Shown one piece after another: positions 1 to 7,862 of a stretch of 64,000 nucleotides of DNA; position 1 is the stretch's first letter, and each line of letters begins with the position of its first letter. This DNA comes from a virus. The notes under the pieces were generated by a model. It worked only from the letters and a program-made list of their open reading frames with translations, was not told where the DNA came from and searched no databases. Location: positions 1 through 64,000 of IMG/VR virus record IMGVR_UViG_3300025704_002294; one strand, written 5' to 3'. Made by a program: the position numbers and the translations under genes.

Positions 1-297
1 AATCCTGCAACAGGAAAATATTCAAACTATGTTCCGGACTTTATGATTCAATACACAGATAAAAATGGTTCGCAACACGTTGAACTTATAGAGATCAAAC
101 CTCGTAATCAAACAACAATGGAAAGTGCTAGAACACAAGGACAAGCATTTCAAACTGCCGTAAATGCCGCTAAGTGGACTGCGGCACAAGAATGGTGCAA
201 ACGTAAAGGAATACGTTTTAAAGTAATAAACGAAGACCAAATATTCCAAAATAATAAACCTCGAAAGCCAAAAAGAATTGCTAGGAAACGTAAATGA
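1..297 (+). CDS. 4: Head completion nuclease-like protein (T4 gp4-like), 5' truncated
   Basis: The reading frame is open from the first base of the window, so the N-terminus is missing; 98 residues remain. Early in the fragment are the segments YVPDFMI and ELIEIKP, about 14 residues apart. They match the D...ExK core of restriction-like (TnsA N-terminal type) nucleases, which is the fold assigned to the T4 gp4/gp50 head completion protein. The C-terminus is strongly basic (RKPKRIARKRK). In T4 the protein acts late in head maturation, before tails join. It overlaps the next gene by 4 bases. The family call rests on motif spacing and the packaging-gene context, not on a full-length match. Confidence 0.6.
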   Translation, partial: NPATGKYSNYVPDFMIQYTDKNGSQHVELIEIKPRNQTTMESARTQGQAFQTAVNAAKWTAAQEWCKRKGIRFKVINEDQIFQNNKPRKPKRIARKRK

Positions 298-785
298 AAA
301 TAGTTGAGATAGCAAATTCAATTGACCATAGGCACATTATAAGAAAAATAATGATAGACAAAAAATGGCCTGCAGGACTTGTAAAAGAAATAGAAGATGA
401 ATGGATTATGTTGGACCCTAATGGTGGCAAAGACGCTGTAGAATATATAAACAACTTAACATTAGTTAAGCCACAACCAGTAAAGATGCCTGTAGAAACA
501 TTATTAAAGCATAAAGATAACATACATCAAATGAAAAATTTGCCCCAAGATATTTTATATAAGATAAAGCAAAATCATCCAAATTCTCAAATACCTAAAT
601 CTGTAAATAAAAACTTTGAAAAAAATCCTAAACGATATGATCAATATTCTAAAATGGACCCTTCTACAGCAAGACCTAGTGTAATGGTAGATGGCGCAAT
701 AGATTTTGGTGTAGGTAGATTTACAGCCGCATTAGTAAGAGGCGACCAGCATCTAAATGTTTGGCAATTACAAGCAAATAAATAA
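294..785 (+). CDS. Conserved phage protein of unknown function
   Basis: 163 residues, starting with an ATGA overlap on the head-completion gene, so translationally coupled to it. The first 60 residues are mixed charge and the middle is rich in Lys, Asn and Pro. The last 45 residues form a compact hydrophobic block (SVMVDGAIDFGVGRF, then an LVRGD segment). This tail looks like a small conserved domain, but I cannot name the family. No signal peptide or membrane segment is visible. Its place between head completion and terminase genes suggests a virion or assembly role, which is inference only. Confidence 0.6.
   Translation: MKIVEIANSIDHRHIIRKIMIDKKWPAGLVKEIEDEWIMLDPNGGKDAVEYINNLTLVKPQPVKMPVETLLKHKDNIHQMKNLPQDILYKIKQNHPNSQIPKSVNKNFEKNPKRYDQYSKMDPSTARPSVMVDGAIDFGVGRFTAALVRGDQHLNVWQLQANK
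778..784 (+). promoter_or_regulatory. Late promoter core, N5 spacing to start codon
   Basis: ATAAATA lies inside the end of the upstream gene. Five bases (AATGC) separate it from the ATG at 790. A T4-type late start site would fall on that ATG, so the mRNA would be leaderless. Confidence 0.55.
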
Positions 786-789
786 ATGC

Positions 790-1599
790 ATGAAGTTATT
801 AGTAGGCGGTGATAGTTTTGCACAATTTCCAGATCATTCTTTCCAATGTATTGAAACTCGAACGTATATAGATTATCCAGAATCAAACCTGGGAAAAGGG
901 TTCAGACAAAATTTACTTTTTAAACATTGGTGCCAGCATTTAGATGAAAATGCTGTGTCTGTTGGCATTGGTGGATCGGATATAAGCACAACGTCTCTTG
1001 TAACATTACAAGAACTAATGTCCGGTAACTATACACATTGTATATTTTTTGTTACAAATTTCTATAGAGATATTGTAGAGGTTAATAAAGCAGACCCAAT
1101 GGACTCTCCACGTTTTGCTGATCATACAGAATTTGATACGTTATACAAAGATAAAGATTATATTAAGCATATTCACTGGACAAGTGAAAAAGAAGACGAT
1201 GCTGACGATATGTCAGAAAAGGTTTATAGAAAAATTAGGAGTAATGTATGGTTTGATACTGATGAAATAACAGGTAAACATAAACAAGGTTTTCTCACAT
1301 ATCTTAAATATTATGCAGACTTTAAGTATATACACGATAGGTTATCAAATCTAATGTTCTTAAAAAAATATTGCGATGACAACAGCATTAACCTATGTTT
1401 TGTATATCCGTTTTATCCTAATCCTTCTTCGAGAAATACAATAAAGTATATATCGGGAGAACACTTTCACTACCCAATGCTCCAAACTAGATTAACATCA
1501 GAATTTTTTAAATGGGCAGTAACACACCATACTGAAGAAGAGCATACATTTATAGCACACCGCTTCAAAAGACAATACTCTTATTGGTTAAATAAATAG
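790..1599 (+). CDS. SGNH-hydrolase-like phage protein (paralogue 1)
   Basis: 269 residues from ATG 790. An upstream in-frame ATG at 757 lies inside the previous gene and would sit upstream of the late promoter, so 790 is preferred. The N-terminus MKLLVGGDSFAQFP has a beta strand followed by GDSF, the nucleophile block of GDSL/SGNH hydrolases. A second block GIGGSDIST could supply the Gly of the oxyanion hole. A clear C-terminal DxxH is not obvious; EEEHTF near the end is the best candidate, so catalysis is uncertain. Similar proteins are at 3941 and 23647. In phages such proteins may trim acyl groups from sugars or polymers; the substrate here is unknown. Confidence 0.5.
   Translation: MKLLVGGDSFAQFPDHSFQCIETRTYIDYPESNLGKGFRQNLLFKHWCQHLDENAVSVGIGGSDISTTSLVTLQELMSGNYTHCIFFVTNFYRDIVEVNKADPMDSPRFADHTEFDTLYKDKDYIKHIHWTSEKEDDADDMSEKVYRKIRSNVWFDTDEITGKHKQGFLTYLKYYADFKYIHDRLSNLMFLKKYCDDNSINLCFVYPFYPNPSSRNTIKYISGEHFHYPMLQTRLTSEFFKWAVTHHTEEEHTFIAHRFKRQYSYWLNK
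1591..1598 (+). promoter_or_regulatory. Late promoter, N5 spacing to start codon
   Basis: AATAAATA, then GTAGT, then the ATG at 1604. No Shine-Dalgarno sequence is possible on a transcript starting here. Confidence 0.7.
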
Positions 1600-1603
1600 T
1601 AGT

Positions 1604-2092
1604 ATGACAAAGAAATTAGAAGAAGAGTTTAATTTACCGCCTTTAGACGAGGCTCTTGCAAAAGAAAATCCGGAAGAAGTGCCTTCTATAGAAGAAACAA
1701 AACAAGAAATTGTTGCTATGGAAGATGCATTAAGTGTCAGCGAAAAAATTAATATGGCATTTAAAGATGTAAAAGGATTAGAGGAGCATGAACATGAAAT
1801 GAATGACATTGCCAAAGAAGCACTTAGCAGTTATAAACAACTTATGAGTCTAGGCATGAATGTTAGTGATATGGCGGCTGGTAAAGTATTTGCAGAGGCA
1901 AGTAATATGTTAAAGATAGCCTTAGATGCCAGTGATACTAAAACAAAGGCTAAGTTACAGCAAATAGACTTAATGATTAAAAAGGCTAGATTAGATAGTA
2001 ATACCGGAAAAGGTGGAGATATTAACGCAGACGGAAATATACTATATGACAGGAACGAACTTTTAAAAATAATTAATAAAAATGATAAATAA
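1604..2092 (+). CDS. 16: Probable terminase small subunit (gp16-like)
   Basis: 162 residues, close to T4 gp16 (164). The acidic N-terminal tail is followed by a long helical, coiled-coil-like central region (residues about 50-130) and a short C-terminal tail, the layout of T4-type small terminase subunits. These form rings that regulate the gp17 motor and select DNA for packaging. It precedes gp17 by three genes rather than lying next to it. It is expressed from a late promoter abutting its ATG. The alternative is a generic helical virion protein; the call rests on length, helix pattern and position. Confidence 0.5.
   Translation: MTKKLEEEFNLPPLDEALAKENPEEVPSIEETKQEIVAMEDALSVSEKINMAFKDVKGLEEHEHEMNDIAKEALSSYKQLMSLGMNVSDMAAGKVFAEASNMLKIALDASDTKTKAKLQQIDLMIKKARLDSNTGKGGDINADGNILYDRNELLKIINKNDK
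2084..2091 (+). promoter_or_regulatory. Late promoter with leader and SD
   Basis: GATAAATA at the stop of gp16, followed by a leader carrying AAAGGAG at about 2099-2105 and then the ATG at 2114. Confidence 0.6.
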
Positions 2093-2113
2093 GTGTGTAA
2101 AGGAGTTTATACA

Positions 2114-2818
2114 ATGGAATTCAAAGATTATTTAACAGAATCATTTAACAAAGAATACGGCTACAGAGTCAAGTTGGCCTGTAACTGCACAAGCGAACAC
2201 ATGGATATTATTGAGGCTTGCCTTGCAAAATATAATGTTGTAAGTATCTCAGACTTTAAAAGAAAACCAATAGAAGAAAATCCTATGGAATTTTTAAAAG
2301 CCAAAGGTGTTCAAATGGTTTCAGAAGTAAGTAGCACAGACATAGTGTTAAAATATCCTGTTAATGATAGAATTTTAGAAGTATGGTTAGCAGTAAACTT
2401 AGGATTAGACCATGAACGTGTATTATGTTATGGTATTAAAGATCCAAGAAGAATTGAAAGTGATATGGCCGAAGAAAGACATGAGGCTGACAAAGATAGA
2501 TTTGTTACTCATGAAGATGCAGAACTTAATAACGAAGAACAAGCACATTACGAAAACGAAAATGCTGACTTAGACTTTAATGTTGCATTATTTGGTGAAG
2601 AACATAATAAAAAATTCTTAGAAGAACTCCAAAAAATCAAAGATGAAAAAGGTGCAGATTACTTCCGTAATTATCCTTCAAAAGATGAACTTATGGGAGA
2701 TGCTCTAAGACCTACATACGACAATATTGTCGGAACACCTAATATGGGTAAAGGTGCTGAAGGCACTAAAGAGGTATCTAGAGTAACACAGAGTGCAGGT
2801 GCCAGGAGAGCAGGATAA
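2114..2818 (+). CDS. Virion-associated protein of unknown function with head-targeting-like N-terminus
   Basis: 234 residues. The ATG at 2114 is chosen because AAAGGAG lies 8-10 bases upstream; an in-frame ATG at 2093 has no SD and overlaps the promoter. The N-terminus MEFKDYLTESF resembles the T4 internal-protein targeting peptide (MK-x-x-x-(E/D)-F-I-x-E) and carries an LTE|S prohead-protease-type site at residues 7-9|10. The rest is acidic and mixed, with no recognised domain, and ends in a short flexible tail rich in Gly, Ala and Arg. It overlaps the next gene by 1 base. The head location is inference. Confidence 0.55.
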   Translation: MEFKDYLTESFNKEYGYRVKLACNCTSEHMDIIEACLAKYNVVSISDFKRKPIEENPMEFLKAKGVQMVSEVSSTDIVLKYPVNDRILEVWLAVNLGLDHERVLCYGIKDPRRIESDMAEERHEADKDRFVTHEDAELNNEEQAHYENENADLDFNVALFGEEHNKKFLEELQKIKDEKGADYFRNYPSKDELMGDALRPTYDNIVGTPNMGKGAEGTKEVSRVTQSAGARRAG

Positions 2819-3924
2819 TGTCAAATATTAAGATAAATGAAAACCCAGCAATGGGCGACTTACAGAAAGTTAAATCACAAGGTAGAGTAGCAGATGACAG
2901 CCTAGGCGGACTTAATCTTCCTATCTTAATGCAGGCATTACAAGCCGCGGCAACAGGTGAGCAACTAGCAGGTAATAAATCTCAACAGTTAGGCCTCTTT
3001 TTAAAATTGATTAATCCTATTATAGAAGCAGGAATGATCCAACAACTTATCCAACTAACAAAAAGAGCAGTAGCATCGCAAAAAGGACAATCTCAAGATA
3101 CAGGAATGTATAATCCAGTCGAGTCAGTAGATCTTACATCATTAAGAGAAGACGAAGCAATTCAAATGTTTATGACTGAGAATGCAATTAGTATGGCAAT
3201 ATTAGGCCAATACTTAGAACCAAAAGATGCAAGTTTAGTTCAACAAGCAATGCATCGTATGGATCAAGATGAAGGTATTCCTTCTAATTTAGTTCCAGCA
3301 TTAAAAAAATATATGCAAGTAGTAACTGATTTCTTAGAAATGGGCGGATCAGGCCTATCTAAATTAAAACAAACAGCAAAATCATTTTTAGGTAAAAATA
3401 TCGGCAAAGGCGAAAAGCCAGAAATGGAACCAGAAATGGAACCAGAAATGGAAAAAGAGTCAGTTGATTTAAGTGACCTCAAGAAACTAGCAGGTTTAAA
3501 AGAAGATTTAGGTTATATGGCACCAGAAGAAAAAGCAGAAGGTTCAGTTACTTTTAGACAATCAAAAAATACTGATAAAGGTTCTATAACTGTAGATGCA
3601 AGTGCAGACGATATGGAAGAACTTGCTAAGATTATGAAACTAGCAGGGTTAGAACTTCCTACTATGCAGGCATCAGCAGATGATGAAGATCCAGAGCAAG
3701 AAGAATTGTTGCTTCCACAAGAAGAAACATGTGACAGTTGCGGTTCACCAGCAGACGAATGTGAATGCTCAGGTCATGACCATGATGAAGAAGAAGTTGA
3801 CGCACCATGCGGCGATGATGAGCCACAAGGCACTCCAAAGATGATAATGATTACTCCAGACATGGATAAGAATGCAATCTTTAACAGCCTTAAAGCGAAA
3901 TTACAAGACAAACTTTCCTCGTAA
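2818..3924 (+). CDS. Acidic virion-type protein of unknown function
   Basis: 368 residues with a helical, hydrophobic first half (about 1-190). A short repeat of Glu-Met-Glu-Pro units follows (about residues 202-212; DNA repeat at 3420-3452). The segment DLSDLKKLAGLKE has a related copy, MEELAKIMKLAGLE, about 45 residues later. The C-terminal region is very acidic with clustered Cys/His (CDSCGSPADECECSGHDHD) that could bind a metal. The start overlaps the stop of the previous gene (TAATG). No family is recognised. Low complexity plus a long helical domain would suit a scaffold or core protein, but nothing proves this. Confidence 0.55.
   Translation: MSNIKINENPAMGDLQKVKSQGRVADDSLGGLNLPILMQALQAAATGEQLAGNKSQQLGLFLKLINPIIEAGMIQQLIQLTKRAVASQKGQSQDTGMYNPVESVDLTSLREDEAIQMFMTENAISMAILGQYLEPKDASLVQQAMHRMDQDEGIPSNLVPALKKYMQVVTDFLEMGGSGLSKLKQTAKSFLGKNIGKGEKPEMEPEMEPEMEKESVDLSDLKKLAGLKEDLGYMAPEEKAEGSVTFRQSKNTDKGSITVDASADDMEELAKIMKLAGLELPTMQASADDEDPEQEELLLPQEETCDSCGSPADECECSGHDHDEEEVDAPCGDDEPQGTPKMIMITPDMDKNAIFNSLKAKLQDKLSS
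3420..3452 (+). repeat. Short in-gene tandem repeat
   Basis: About 2.7 copies of a 12-base unit, GAAATGGAACCA, encode repeated EMEP. It stays in frame and looks like replication-slippage expansion. Confidence 0.8.
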
Positions 3925-3926
3925 CA

Positions 3927-3934
3927 AATAAATA
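3927..3934 (+). promoter_or_regulatory. Late promoter, N6 spacing to start codon
   Basis: AATAAATA followed by six bases (CTTTTT) and the ATG at 3941. One base longer than the common N5 spacing. Confidence 0.65.
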
Positions 3935-3940
3935 CTTTTT

Positions 3941-4810
3941 ATGTTAAATCATTTATACATAAATGGATGTAGTCACGCCAGTGGCTGGGGCAAAGGTCAC
4001 GAATTTTCAGTAACTAAAGAAAGCGGTATGAAGAGTTGGGTTGACCATTTTGCAGAAAAAACGTCAGCATCAGAACTTTGGAATCATTCCCTAATAGGCA
4101 AACCAATTGGAATGTCAACCATAGATACTTATGGGTTTTGTGAAGAATATTACCAACGATATAAAACATTTAAAGATCTATTTGTTTGTGTAGAATACAC
4201 ATTACCAGTATATAAATTGTTTAATCCTGTTGAAATAACAACTGGACAATTTAAAGGAGAGTATGTAATACCTGTATCATTTATGTCTGGCGAATGGTTT
4301 ACAAACGAAGATCCTAACGAAAAATATATAACTGTGTGGATTAGAAAGACTAAAGAATACCTCGCACCACAAGAACCTGAATTTATATTTGTAAGTAAAG
4401 ATAACATTGGCGAACAAAATTTAAATGCCCACAACAATAACTTATATGAATGGACAAAGGATAAAAATATTAATATTATGCCTTTTATAGAATACGCATA
4501 TACCGAGATAAAAAACACACAACAATACTTAGAACAAAGAAACATTAAATACCTAATGTATTGGGTAGGTGGCACTCGAGAAGAGTTTACTAGATTCGTA
4601 GACCAAAAGTATAGATCGCTATATAAAGATAATAAATTTATACCTATGACTACATATTCAGGAACAAAACATGGAACTGAATGGTCAGAAAAGCCATTTA
4701 ATAACCACCCAGATGCAATAGGGCATAAACGTATTGCAGACTTTATATTTGATTGGGTAGTAAAGAATAATCTACATAAAACATCTGATATTATACAGTT
4801 AGGCAACTAA
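3941..4810 (+). CDS. SGNH-hydrolase-like phage protein (paralogue 2)
   Basis: 289 residues. The N-terminus LNHLYINGCSHASGWG places a Gly-Cys-Ser-His block after a beta strand, at the position of the SGNH nucleophile motif. The C-terminal HPDAIGHKRIADFI supplies the D-x-x-H pair of the same fold. Both elements are stronger than in the paralogue at 790. It overlaps no neighbour and has its own late promoter. In T4-like phages proteins of this type occur near structural genes and may be tail- or glycan-related esterases; the substrate is unknown. The Cys before the Ser leaves open a different nucleophile chemistry. Confidence 0.55.
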   Translation: MLNHLYINGCSHASGWGKGHEFSVTKESGMKSWVDHFAEKTSASELWNHSLIGKPIGMSTIDTYGFCEEYYQRYKTFKDLFVCVEYTLPVYKLFNPVEITTGQFKGEYVIPVSFMSGEWFTNEDPNEKYITVWIRKTKEYLAPQEPEFIFVSKDNIGEQNLNAHNNNLYEWTKDKNINIMPFIEYAYTEIKNTQQYLEQRNIKYLMYWVGGTREEFTRFVDQKYRSLYKDNKFIPMTTYSGTKHGTEWSEKPFNNHPDAIGHKRIADFIFDWVVKNNLHKTSDIIQLGN

Positions 4811-4813
4811 ATA
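4806..4813 (+). promoter_or_regulatory. Late promoter, N5 spacing to start codon
   Basis: ACTAAATA, then CTAAT, then the ATG of gp17 at 4819. It overlaps the last codons of the upstream gene. Confidence 0.65.
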
Positions 4814-4818
4814 CTAAT

Positions 4819-6405
4819 ATGGCAAGAGGAACAGCAGATACCAGTTTAATTAAGCAAGGCTTTAAAAAAGTTCCTATGTCTGCAGAACAGTTAAAGGACT
4901 TTGAAGACTGCTGTAATGAAGAAACAGGTGCTATGCATTTTATGACACAGCACATGAAAATACAGCATCCTACTAAAGGCGGTATAAAGTTTGAACCTTT
5001 TAACTATCAAAAAGGATTAGTCCAAAATTACAACCAATATAGATACAGTATAAACATGCTGGGTAGACAGATGGGTAAAACCACTGTAGCCGCAGGTTAT
5101 TTGTTGTGGTATGCAATGTTTAAACCTGACAGCACAATATTAGTTGCGGCACACAAACAAGCAGGTGCCAGTGAAATTATGCAACGTATTAGATATGCAT
5201 ACGAAAGTGTCCCTAATCATATACGAGCCGGTGTAACAGAATACAACAAAGGCTCTCTAACAATGGATAACGGTAGTAGAATAATAAGTGCTACAACAAC
5301 TGAAAATACTGGTAGGGGTATGTCACTTTCGTTGGTATACTTAGACGAGTTTGCATTTGTGCCAAATAGAATAGCCAAAGAATTTTGGACCTCACTATCA
5401 CCAACATTAGCAACAGGTGGTAAATGTATTATTACAAGCACACCAAACAGTGATGATGATACATTTGCTATGATCTGGAATCAAGCGAACAAACTGTTTG
5501 ACGAACATGGCAATGAACAAGAAGTAGGAGTCAACGGGTTTAAACCAATGATTGCTAAATGGGACGAGCATCCAGATAGAGATCCTGGTTGGGCAACAGA
5601 AGAACGCGGTAGGATAGGAGAAGAACGTTTTAGACGTGAACACGAATGCGAATTTATTATATACGATGAAACTCTTATCGATTCTTTAAAACTTTTAGAA
5701 ATAAAAGGTGTTGAACCAAGTCTTAGAATGGGACAAACACGATGGTATAAACAACCAGATCCAAACTCAATGTTTGTTGTAGCATTAGATCCTAGTTCGG
5801 GAACGGGTGGCGATAATGCGGCTATACAAGTATTAGAACTTTCAACAATGACACAGATAGCAGAGTGGTGTCATAATAAGACACCTATAGAAGGACAAAT
5901 GAAAGCAATGCTAGATATACTAATGTATCTTAAAGAATGTAAATGCGATCAATTATATTGGTCTGTAGAGAACAATAGTATCGGCGAAGCGGCTTTAGTG
6001 GTTATTAGAGATACAGGTGAGGAAACATTTCCAGGTGATTTTTTACATGAGCCTAAACGAATACAAGGTAAGAAAGGACGCAAAGGTTTTCATACCACAC
6101 ATAAAAGCAAAATGGAAGGTTGTTTATTTCTAAAAAGATTAGTAGAACAAGATAAGATAAAACTTAAAAGTAAAATGCTTGTATCAGAACTTAAAAACTT
6201 TGTATCAAGAGCAAACAGTTTTGCCGCCAAACCAGGCGAATACGATGACTTAGTAATGTCTTTAGTTATTGCTGTTAGAATGATTCAATATATAGGCACA
6301 TTTGAAGAACAAGTTTATGATCAAATAAACAGTGGTTTAGGCCCCGGATTTAGCGAAGATGATTATGATGATGCCGATGGTCCGATGCCAGTTGGGATAA
6401 TTTAG
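4819..6405 (+). CDS. 17: Terminase large subunit gp17
   Basis: 528-residue DNA-packaging motor, somewhat shorter than T4 gp17 (610). The N-terminal ATPase has Walker A GRQMGKTT (82-89), Walker B LVYLDEF with Asp176-Glu177, and coupling motif TSTPN (206-210). The C-terminal RNase-H-like nuclease has the first catalytic Asp in VVALDPSSGTGGD (Asp324), an acidic block around WSVENN, and a last Asp in EYDDLVM. It works with the portal and small subunit to cut and pump concatemeric DNA into proheads. No intein or insertion is seen. Its late promoter sits five bases from the ATG. Confidence 0.97.
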   Translation: MARGTADTSLIKQGFKKVPMSAEQLKDFEDCCNEETGAMHFMTQHMKIQHPTKGGIKFEPFNYQKGLVQNYNQYRYSINMLGRQMGKTTVAAGYLLWYAMFKPDSTILVAAHKQAGASEIMQRIRYAYESVPNHIRAGVTEYNKGSLTMDNGSRIISATTTENTGRGMSLSLVYLDEFAFVPNRIAKEFWTSLSPTLATGGKCIITSTPNSDDDTFAMIWNQANKLFDEHGNEQEVGVNGFKPMIAKWDEHPDRDPGWATEERGRIGEERFRREHECEFIIYDETLIDSLKLLEIKGVEPSLRMGQTRWYKQPDPNSMFVVALDPSSGTGGDNAAIQVLELSTMTQIAEWCHNKTPIEGQMKAMLDILMYLKECKCDQLYWSVENNSIGEAALVVIRDTGEETFPGDFLHEPKRIQGKKGRKGFHTTHKSKMEGCLFLKRLVEQDKIKLKSKMLVSELKNFVSRANSFAAKPGEYDDLVMSLVIAVRMIQYIGTFEEQVYDQINSGLGPGFSEDDYDDADGPMPVGII

Positions 6406-6412
6406 ATAAATA
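6405..6412 (+). promoter_or_regulatory. Late promoter, N5 spacing to start codon
   Basis: GATAAATA overlaps the gp17 stop codon; GTTGT then leads straight to the ATG at 6418. Confidence 0.7.
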
Positions 6413-6417
6413 GTTGT

Positions 6418-7683
6418 ATGGCAACTAATAAAAAACAAGTTTCAGAAAAAATATTTAACCTTATGAAAGGTTTTGGCTTTGAAGTTAAAACATTTGACGT
6501 CCAAGGCAACAACGAAATCAACCCGCAAGAAAGCACAAGATTTGTTGTTGATGAACCAAATATACTAGTTAGATTGGATTTAAATAAAAATTCAGTTATT
6601 TTAAATACAAGCGAAGATCTAACAGATCATAAAATTAGACCAATGTTAAAAGAGTTAAGTAAAGATTACTTAATGAACTTTGACTATAATGTGTTTGGTA
6701 AAAGATTAAAAGCAAAAGGTGAATTACAAGATGCAGAAAAAAATTCGGAGAAAGATATGGCAGAAGTTATGGAGGCTAGTCTAGGTAAACTGTCAGGTTC
6801 AACTAAAACAAGTTATCAACCTTTAGAGAACGTAAAGATAGTATTGAAGCATAAAAAAGCAGTAGACGAAGAAGTAAGAGGCTCTCGTAGTAGGAATATA
6901 CAAAATGTATTCATACAACGTGGCGACGAAAGATTTAAACTACCTGAAAACAATTTAGCAATGGCTAGAGCAATGGCTCGCCATGTTCAACAAGGTGGCG
7001 AAGTATATGATAGCATTGGTGAATCTATAATTAACATGGCACAAGACTTAACTAAGTTGCGTGAATTTATTGTTTATGTAAGAAGATCTAATATCGTTAA
7101 CGAAGCAAATGCAGAATATGTAGATCTAGCAATAGAAAACATTAATAACATTAAAGAAACATTTAAAAAGTTACAAGGTGCAAAAACATACGCAACAGCA
7201 GTTGAAAGTATTTCATCACAAGAAAAATTTAATTTAGAAGAAGATGACTCCGAAATCCAATCTTTGTTTACTGAAACACATTTTGATAGTAAAGTTGCAA
7301 ACGTAATGGATAACTTACGAACATTAAATTTAAAAAGAAAAGCATTTGAATCACACATTATTAAAGCAATTAAAAATGAAAACTTTAATAATGCAGTTGA
7401 CATGCTTAAAGAAACAGAATTATTACAGTTTGATACACCTCATGCCAAATTAGGGCATCAGGTTAGTCAATTAGGCTTCAGTGCTAGAGACGAAAAGTTA
7501 GGTGGTTACTTACGTGACTGCGGTAAACGTCTTAGTAGTGGAGGCAGAATGAGCAACTTTGATTACACAGCAATCAAAAGTTCATTATTAAGTGCAGGCA
7601 ACGGACCTGCTGTGCAAAGCGAACCAATGACTCATATGGAATCATTTGAGAAGTATATGGACCGTTTTTCAGTAGATTTTTAA
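6418..7683 (+). CDS. Late virion-type protein of unknown function
   Basis: 421 residues and largely helical, with alternating charged and hydrophobic stretches and no Cys cluster, signal peptide or membrane segment. It looks like the large helical conserved proteins found beside structural genes of T4-like marine phages, but I cannot assign it to a T4 gene. It is transcribed from a late promoter abutting its ATG and is followed by a 179-base gap before gp32, so it ends the packaging block. A virion or assembly role is inferred from late expression and position. Confidence 0.55.
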   Translation: MATNKKQVSEKIFNLMKGFGFEVKTFDVQGNNEINPQESTRFVVDEPNILVRLDLNKNSVILNTSEDLTDHKIRPMLKELSKDYLMNFDYNVFGKRLKAKGELQDAEKNSEKDMAEVMEASLGKLSGSTKTSYQPLENVKIVLKHKKAVDEEVRGSRSRNIQNVFIQRGDERFKLPENNLAMARAMARHVQQGGEVYDSIGESIINMAQDLTKLREFIVYVRRSNIVNEANAEYVDLAIENINNIKETFKKLQGAKTYATAVESISSQEKFNLEEDDSEIQSLFTETHFDSKVANVMDNLRTLNLKRKAFESHIIKAIKNENFNNAVDMLKETELLQFDTPHAKLGHQVSQLGFSARDEKLGGYLRDCGKRLSSGGRMSNFDYTAIKSSLLSAGNGPAVQSEPMTHMESFEKYMDRFSVDF

Positions 7684-7715
7684 TAGCATTTAATAAATAA
7701 AGTTGTAATTTAAAA

Positions 7716-7731
7716 ATTGTCCTAGGACAAT
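7716..7731. promoter_or_regulatory. Perfect 16-bp palindrome upstream of gp32
   Basis: ATTGTCCTAGGACAAT is self-complementary over all 16 bases and lies 49 bases upstream of the gp32 -35 box. It has no following T-run, so it is not a classic terminator. A dimeric operator site or a structural element is possible. Confidence 0.5.
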
Positions 7732-7779
7732 CAGAGAGTTACATTATTGTAATTTTGGTAATTTATTTACAAAAATAGG

Positions 7780-7808
7780 TTGACAAGATTACATTTTGGC
7801 ATTAATAT
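7780..7808 (+). promoter_or_regulatory. Sigma70-type promoter for gp32
   Basis: TTGACA at 7780-7785, a 17-base spacer, and TAATAT at 7803-7808. It is placed to drive gp32, uvsX and uvsY early with the host polymerase. Confidence 0.7.
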
Positions 7809-7814
7809 AAGAAA

Positions 7815-7832
7815 GTAATATAAAAATATTAC
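7815..7832 (+). promoter_or_regulatory. Hairpin in gp32 leader
   Basis: GTAATAT-AAAA-ATATTAC forms a perfect 7-bp stem with a 4-base loop, just after the predicted start site and about 30 bases upstream of the gp32 ATG. T4 gp32 represses its own translation through a leader structure; this may be the counterpart. Confidence 0.5.
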
Positions 7833-7862
7833 GCACATGGCATACATTATAGGAGAAACATC

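Noticed and set aside
757-790. Longer N-terminus for the SGNH-like protein from ATG 757
   Set aside because: It would lie inside the upstream gene and across the late promoter core; ATG 790 has the standard N5 spacing.
3420-3452. Short repeat as a CRISPR array
   Set aside because: The repeat unit is 12 bases, has no spacers and stays in frame inside a gene. No CRISPR array is seen in the window.
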